From Clostridiaceae bacterium (lineage in GTDB: Bacteria > Bacillota > Clostridia > SK-Y3), in NCBI GenBank assembly GCA_012735465.1, contig JAAYHJ010000056.1, positions 1 through 40,497 of the forward strand: 40,497 nt of DNA. The letters run 5' to 3'. The translations under genes were made by a program, and so were the position numbers. This document shows, one piece after another, positions 36,926 to 40,497 of the stretch (position 1 is its first letter; each line of letters starts with the position of its first letter). Under the pieces are notes generated by a model. The model did no database searches, was not told where the DNA came from, and worked only from the letters and a program-made list of their open reading frames with translations.

Positions 36926-37396
36926 ATGGACAAAGAAAACATAAAAATAATTGCACAAAATAAGAAGGCAAGGCATGATTATTTTATTGAAGCAACCTAT
37001 GAAGCGGGTATAGAGCTTGCCGGGACGGAAGTAAAATCTGTCCGCCAGGGAAAGGTAAATTTAAAGGATAGCTATGCTTCAATAGAACGTGGCGAGGTTA
37101 TATTGAAGGGGATGCATATAAGCCCTTACGAAAAAGGAAATATTTTTAATAAGGATCCGTTGAGAGACCGGAGGTTGCTGCTTCACCGGTATGAAATTAA
37201 TAAGCTTATTGGTGCCACGCAGCAGAAAGGTTATTCCCTCATTCCCTTGAGAGTGTATCTTAAAGGGGCGTTAGTTAAGGTAGAGCTTGCTTTGGCTAAA
37301 GGTAAAAAGATTTATGACAGGAGAGCGGATATTGCCCAAAGAGATGCAAAACGGGAGCTGGATAGAGTAATGAAAGAAAAAAATAGATATTTATAA
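36926..37396 (+). CDS. smpB: tmRNA-binding protein SmpB
   Basis: Binds tmRNA and brings it to stalled ribosomes during trans-translation. The 156-residue protein has the beta-barrel start [40 protein letters not shown], with the strongly conserved ELxGTEVKS-type motif, and a C-terminal basic helix [24 protein letters not shown] that reaches the decoding centre. GGGTGTAAG precedes the ATG. The ssrA gene follows only 11 bases after the stop, so protein and RNA partner are likely made from one locus. Confidence 0.97.
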   Translation: MDKENIKIIAQNKKARHDYFIEATYEAGIELAGTEVKSVRQGKVNLKDSYASIERGEVILKGMHISPYEKGNIFNKDPLRDRRLLLHRYEINKLIGATQQKGYSLIPLRVYLKGALVKVELALAKGKKIYDRRADIAQRDAKRELDRVMKEKNRYL

Positions 37397-37407
37397 AATA
37401 AATACAT

Positions 37408-37755
37408 GGGGGCGTAATGGTTTCGACGGGGACATTGAAGCATGAGTAGCGAGTAGTGGACCAGGGCCACTATAAAACTTGGATTTTAAAAATAAACGCT
37501 AACAATAATTTAGCTTACGCTGCCTAATTAAAGGTAGCCGTTCAACCCGGGAGTACCGCGGCCCGGGATTGGGCGTCGACCAGCGGTGAACGTGACATAG
37601 CTAAGCTTTGCGCTATGCATGACAAATGAAGCTACTGAAGCTGTAAGCCTGTGGGTGGGCGTGCAGCGGAGGGAATGTTAAAACACCCACTGCACTCGGA
37701 GAAGCTCATGTGGATGTGTTTTCGGACAGGGGTTCGATTCCCCTCGCCTCCACCA
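37408..37755 (+). ncRNA. ssrA: tmRNA (transfer-messenger RNA)
   Basis: The RNA that rescues stalled ribosomes and tags incomplete proteins. The 5' end GGGGGCG (37408-37414) followed by TAATGGTTTCGACGGGG pairs with CGCCTCC (37745-37751), leaving A and an encoded CCA (37753-37755). The T arm is visible as GGGGTTCGATTCCCC. The tag open reading segment GCT AAC AAT AAT TTA GCT TAC GCT GCC TAA gives ANNNLAYAA, ending in the protease-recognised AA. Length is about 348 nt. It follows smpB by 11 bases. Confidence 0.95.
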
Positions 37756-37971
37756 ATAAAAATGATATAAGATACTGACGCATCCAACTTTGTCGTATTC
37801 TCATTATTTGAACAGTTTATTTACCGCTATTCTTGGTGTTTGGTTCACATTATCCCCCCTTTCATTAATTATTATGTCATTTTTCATTCCCTCTTTGTTC
37901 TATTTTTTCCTCTTAGGGATGCCACCACTTGACCGGTTTATAAATTGCAGGTTAAAAATTATAAGAGCCTA

Positions 37972-38000
37972 TTGACAATGCATATGGGAAAATATACAAT
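37972..38000 (+). promoter_or_regulatory. Sigma-A promoter of the TetR-family gene
   Basis: TTGACA (37972-37977), 17-base spacer, TACAAT (37995-38000). The likely start site near 38007 is only nine bases before the operator, so a bound repressor would block it. Confidence 0.75.
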
Positions 38001-38015
38001 TATAGTAGCACGATC

Positions 38016-38035
38016 TTAACTAACTGGTTAATTAA
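38016..38035. promoter_or_regulatory. TetR operator, copy 1
   Basis: TTAACTAACTGGTTAATTAA is a near-palindrome just after the promoter of the TetR gene. The other copy at 38824-38843 is the same site in reverse orientation: it shares TTAACTAAC, a central G and the TTAA ends. Likely autoregulation site. Confidence 0.7.
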
Positions 38036-38055
38036 TAAAATTGGAGGAGAAGGAT

Positions 38056-38778
38056 TTGGAGAAAACTTCAGGAAGCGAGGCAAGGGAAAGAATAATCAAT
38101 GCGGCCATAGAGCTTTTTTCTCAAAAAGGTTATGATGCAACCCGGGTCAGCGATACAGCAAGTACTGCCAATGTCAACAAGGCACTTATATATTATTATT
38201 TTAAGAGTAAACAGGATATCCTGGATTTTATGGTTGATTCCTTGCTTGATAATGCAATGTCCATTGCATTGGATTTCATTCAGACAAATATTGTACAAAT
38301 GATTAAAAACGGGTATCTGCACATTAAACCTGACCGATTACACTTTGCCAGTGATGAAGCTATAAATATTTTTATTCAGAATTCTGTTAAATTTTATGAG
38401 AAGGTAGTTGATTATGTTATTGAAAATAAAGACATTATACGTATTTTAATGTTGGAATCCCTTAAAAGCGGAAAACATCAGAATTCCCTGTTCCATTTTA
38501 TGAAATTCATGAATAAGGATGAAAAAAATCCCCTTTTTAAAATTATATCCGGTGCAGAACAGGACTTTGTTTATTCGCATGAAATGATATTGTTTAGATT
38601 TTTCTTTTCTATTATACCTATTGTTAGTTTTGCAGCTTACTTTGATGATTATAAAGCAGTAAGTTCACTAAGCGATGATGAGCTTCGAAGTTCTTTTTTG
38701 AGTGTTTATAAGATAATTATCACTTCGTTGATTTCAGGCAGGGATATTTTATTAAGGAATAATAGCGCTGATACTTAA
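38056..38778 (+). CDS. TetR/AcrR family transcriptional regulator
   Basis: A 240-residue dimeric repressor. The N-terminal helix-turn-helix is clear: ERIINAAIELFSQKGYDATRVSDTASTANVNKALIYYYFKSKQDIL (about 10-55); the rest is helical and would bind an unknown ligand. TTG 38056 is chosen since GGAGGAGAAGG lies just upstream; TTG 38041 overlaps that site. An operator lies before this gene and another before the radical SAM gene that follows, so it probably controls both. The stop is followed only by a weak AT-rich hairpin, so some read-through into the radical SAM gene is expected. Confidence 0.9.
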   Translation: MEKTSGSEARERIINAAIELFSQKGYDATRVSDTASTANVNKALIYYYFKSKQDILDFMVDSLLDNAMSIALDFIQTNIVQMIKNGYLHIKPDRLHFASDEAINIFIQNSVKFYEKVVDYVIENKDIIRILMLESLKSGKHQNSLFHFMKFMNKDEKNPLFKIISGAEQDFVYSHEMILFRFFFSIIPIVSFAAYFDDYKAVSSLSDDELRSSFLSVYKIIITSLISGRDILLRNNSADT

Positions 38779-38823
38779 TTTTTTTTAAGTTAAATGAGCA
38801 CAGCAATACATATTTAAATAAAA

Positions 38824-38843
38824 TTAACCAAACGGTTAGTTAA
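38824..38843. promoter_or_regulatory. TetR operator, copy 2
   Basis: TTAACCAAACGGTTAGTTAA lies 28 bases before the ATG of the radical SAM gene. Its reverse complement, TTAACTAACCGTTTGGTTAA, aligns with the copy upstream of tetR at 16 of 20 positions. No clear promoter is seen, but TATTTAAAT just before it could serve as a -10 region. Confidence 0.7.
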
Positions 38844-38870
38844 TAAAACAACATATTATAGGGGGTAGAA

Positions 38871-40235
38871 ATGATGAATAGGATTCAGAAAACGGCGGTT
38901 AATTTGCTGCTGAACTACATTTCAGACAATCCTATGGGAAGGTTGCCTAAGATGTTGGAGATTGCTGAAAAGTTGGATAGGGGTGGTTTACATTCTGTTC
39001 AGATAAACGCTTTGCGTAATATATTGCTGGATGAGAACAATATTTGGCACACCTTTACTGAAAATCTGGTACAGGAAGTAGACACAAAGCTTTTGCAGAA
39101 GTTTGTAGAATGCTTTATAGTTAATGCAAACCTTGAAGGCGAAGAGCGTGCACGTGCTATTGAGAAAAAATACGACTGCAATATTCCATGGGCGATTTTG
39201 ATGGACCCCACAAGTGCGTGCAATCTGTCCTGTACAGGATGCTGGGCCGCACAGTATGGAGAGAAAAATAATCTGTCTTATGAGATACTCGATTCTATTT
39301 GCCAACAAGGCAAGGAATTGGGTGTTTACTTTTATATATTCTCCGGCGGTGAACCCCTTATACGCAAGAAGGATATTATTAAGTTGTGCGAAAAACATCA
39401 GGATTGCTATTTCTTTGCTTTCACCAACGGTACCCTTGTGGATGATGAACTGTGCAGGGATATTCTGCGGGTAGGCAACTTTGCACTGGCATTTTCCATT
39501 GAAGGGGATGAAGAAGCTACCGACATGAGGCGTGGTAAAGGTACCTATCGCAAGGTAATTGAAGCAATGGAACGAATGAAAGCACACAGGCTTTTATTTG
39601 GATACTCAACCTGTTACCATCGCTATAATACCGAAAGTGTTGGTTCCGATGAATTTGTTGACGATATGATTGCCCGTGGCTGCCGTTTTTCTTGGAACTT
39701 TACCTATATACCCGTTGGAAAGGATGCACGTACAGATCTTCTCGCTACTCCCGAGCAACGAGCATATATGTATCGGCGTATCCGTGAAATCCGCGAGAAG
39801 AAGCCTATTTTTGCAATGGATTTCTGGAATGACGGAGAGTATGCCGGCGGATGTATTGCGGGCGGAAAGCGCTACCTGCATATTAATGCTGCCGGGGATG
39901 TGGAGCCGTGCGCATTCATTCATTATTCCAACGTAAATATTCATGATGTAACCCTTTTGGATGCACTGCGTTCTCCTTTGTTTGTGGCCTATCGCAGAAA
40001 CCAACCGTTTAACAACAATCCCTTGCGTCCATGTCCTTTGCTGGACAATCCCGAAATATTGGCATCCATGGTTAAAGAATCGGGTGCGAAGTCAACAGAT
40101 TTGGAAGCCCCGGAAGATGTGGATGTACTTTGTGCCAAAACAACAGAAGCAGCCAAGGCATGGGCGGATGTGGCCGAACGCCTGTGGGCAGAAAATCCAA
40201 AAAGCCGGGAAAGCTACTGTAAAGCTGCCCGTTAA
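38871..40235 (+). CDS. Radical SAM protein with SPASM/Twitch-like C-terminus, substrate unknown
   Basis: A 454-residue cytosolic iron-sulfur enzyme. The N-terminal 100 residues are helical and not recognised. The radical SAM core starts at about 105 with CNLSCTGC (C117, C121, C124), then FSGGEPL (about 157-163) for SAM binding. Further cysteines in GGCIAGG (about 324), VEPCAF (about 345) and LRPCPLLD (about 386) could hold an auxiliary cluster, like a SPASM or Twitch region. The substrate may be a peptide, lipid or small molecule; no precursor peptide is seen next to it. GGGGG precedes ATG 38871, and ATG 38874 is an equal alternative. It follows the TetR gene and its operator, and a terminator closes the pair at 40262. 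Confidence 0.85.
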   Translation: MMNRIQKTAVNLLLNYISDNPMGRLPKMLEIAEKLDRGGLHSVQINALRNILLDENNIWHTFTENLVQEVDTKLLQKFVECFIVNANLEGEERARAIEKKYDCNIPWAILMDPTSACNLSCTGCWAAQYGEKNNLSYEILDSICQQGKELGVYFYIFSGGEPLIRKKDIIKLCEKHQDCYFFAFTNGTLVDDELCRDILRVGNFALAFSIEGDEEATDMRRGKGTYRKVIEAMERMKAHRLLFGYSTCYHRYNTESVGSDEFVDDMIARGCRFSWNFTYIPVGKDARTDLLATPEQRAYMYRRIREIREKKPIFAMDFWNDGEYAGGCIAGGKRYLHINAAGDVEPCAFIHYSNVNIHDVTLLDALRSPLFVAYRRNQPFNNNPLRPCPLLDNPEILASMVKESGAKSTDLEAPEDVDVLCAKTTEAAKAWADVAERLWAENPKSRESYCKAAR

Positions 40236-40261
40236 ATTCTATCAAATATTTAAATTTGTAT

Positions 40262-40292
40262 AGCCGGTTAACAAAAAACCGACTTTTTTTTA
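40262..40292 (+). terminator. Rho-independent terminator after the radical SAM gene
   Basis: AGCCGGTT (40262-40269) pairs with AACCGACT (40277-40284) with one mismatch, followed by TTTTTTTT. It closes the tetR-radical SAM unit. Confidence 0.8.
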
Positions 40293-40414
40293 AGTTCAAA
40301 ACTATTAATGGAGTATGGAATTTATCAAGAAAAAAGTACTGGGTAAATGAGTAACCGGATAGCCAAGTCGAAGCATAGTGTAAAATAATTGTAGGACATT
40401 TTAAGGATAAAAAA

Positions 40415-40483
40415 ACAAGAGATCCTCACTTTTTGATACAATAGAATCACCATCAAAAACCTTTGAAAAGGAGGATCTCTTGT
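40415..40483. repeat. Nested inverted repeat covering a ribosome binding site
   Basis: ACAAGAGATCCTC (40415-40427) is the exact reverse complement of GAGGATCTCTTGT (40471-40483). Inside it TTTTTGAT (40430-40437) pairs with ATCAAAAA (40452-40459). The right arm contains part of the GGAGG at 40469-40473 and reaches the GTG at 40482, so the folded RNA would hide the start of the following gene. Confidence 0.75.
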
Positions 40484-40497
40484 GAATACTATTGTAA
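40482..40497 (+). CDS. Start of a gene cut by the window edge, possibly a transposase
   Basis: GTG AAT ACT ATT GTA (MNTIV) follows AAAGGAGG by eight bases, an ideal ribosome binding site. Only five codons are visible, so the product cannot be named. The inverted repeat hiding the start resembles the fold-back control of insertion sequences, which makes a transposase a reasonable guess but no more. Confidence 0.4.

Larger units (their letters stand above)
37756..38055 (+). other. Intergenic region with the tetR control signals
   Basis: No convincing gene. The first 200 bases hold only a 61-codon hydrophobic reading frame (37790-37975) with no ribosome binding site. The last 90 bases hold the tetR promoter (37972-38000), the operator (38016-38035) and the ribosome binding site. 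Confidence 0.6.

Noticed and set aside
37790-37975. A 61-codon hydrophobic reading frame between ssrA and the TetR gene.
   Set aside because: It starts with TTG, lacks a ribosome binding site, is low-complexity in composition and ends inside the promoter of the next gene.
38773-38790. A terminator after the TetR gene (ACTTAA, T loop, TTAAGT).
   Set aside because: Only six A-T-rich pairs, formed partly by the stop codon, with no T-run after the stem.

Overview
The window is a continuous stretch of AT-rich chromosome from a Gram-positive, low-GC, endospore-forming anaerobe of the class Clostridia. The evidence is the spoIVFA/spoIVFB-type pair, the clostridial gene order maf-mreBCD-PBP2-minCDE-rodA-mgsA, the radical SAM pair next to rng-rplU-prp-rpmA-obgE, AGGAGG-like ribosome binding sites, and frequent TTG/GTG starts. 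Genus cannot be fixed from sequence alone. Every gene I accept is on the + strand. No prophage, CRISPR array, rRNA or tRNA is visible. The only mobile-element-like signal is at the extreme right edge.

Layout. (1) 1-6600: zapA, an alkaline-phosphatase-superfamily enzyme, a long U32 peptidase-family protein, dut, a NusG-domain-II membrane protein, a Gx-type membrane protein, a DUF4321 protein and maf. (2) 6666-14786: the cell-shape and division-site block mreB-mreC-mreD-PBP2-minC-minD-minE-rodA, then mgsA and a terminator. (3) 14906-16653: an M23-family protein and an M50 intramembrane protease resembling SpoIVFA/SpoIVFB, which in sporulation control pro-sigma-K processing. (4) 16735-23535: two uncharacterised radical SAM-linked genes, RNase G, an L21-leader-controlled ribosomal protein operon (rplU-prp-rpmA), then obgE and a YhbY-type RNA-binding protein. 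(5) 23628-28674: a DivIVA-like coiled-coil protein, an Lrp regulator overlapping an aminotransferase, an AI-2E family permease, trmL and a DegV protein. (6) 28675-34069: a long untranslated leader followed by a glycolytic operon of a pgk-tpi fusion, gpmI and eno. (7) 34092-37755: secG, rnr, smpB and tmRNA (ssrA), i.e. secretion and ribosome rescue/RNA decay. (8) 37972-40292: a TetR regulator and a radical SAM/SPASM-like enzyme, each preceded by a copy of the same near-palindromic operator. (9) 40415-40497: a nested inverted repeat over the ribosome binding site of a gene that runs off the window.

Most of the window is housekeeping. The parts most worth a second look are the TetR/radical SAM module with its paired operators (substrate unknown), the in-frame PGK-TPI fusion with a leader of more than 300 nt, the L21 promoter whose -10 box uses the rng stop codon, the Prp/L27 processing pair, the hairpin between the smpB promoter and its start codon, and the nested inverted repeats at both window edges.
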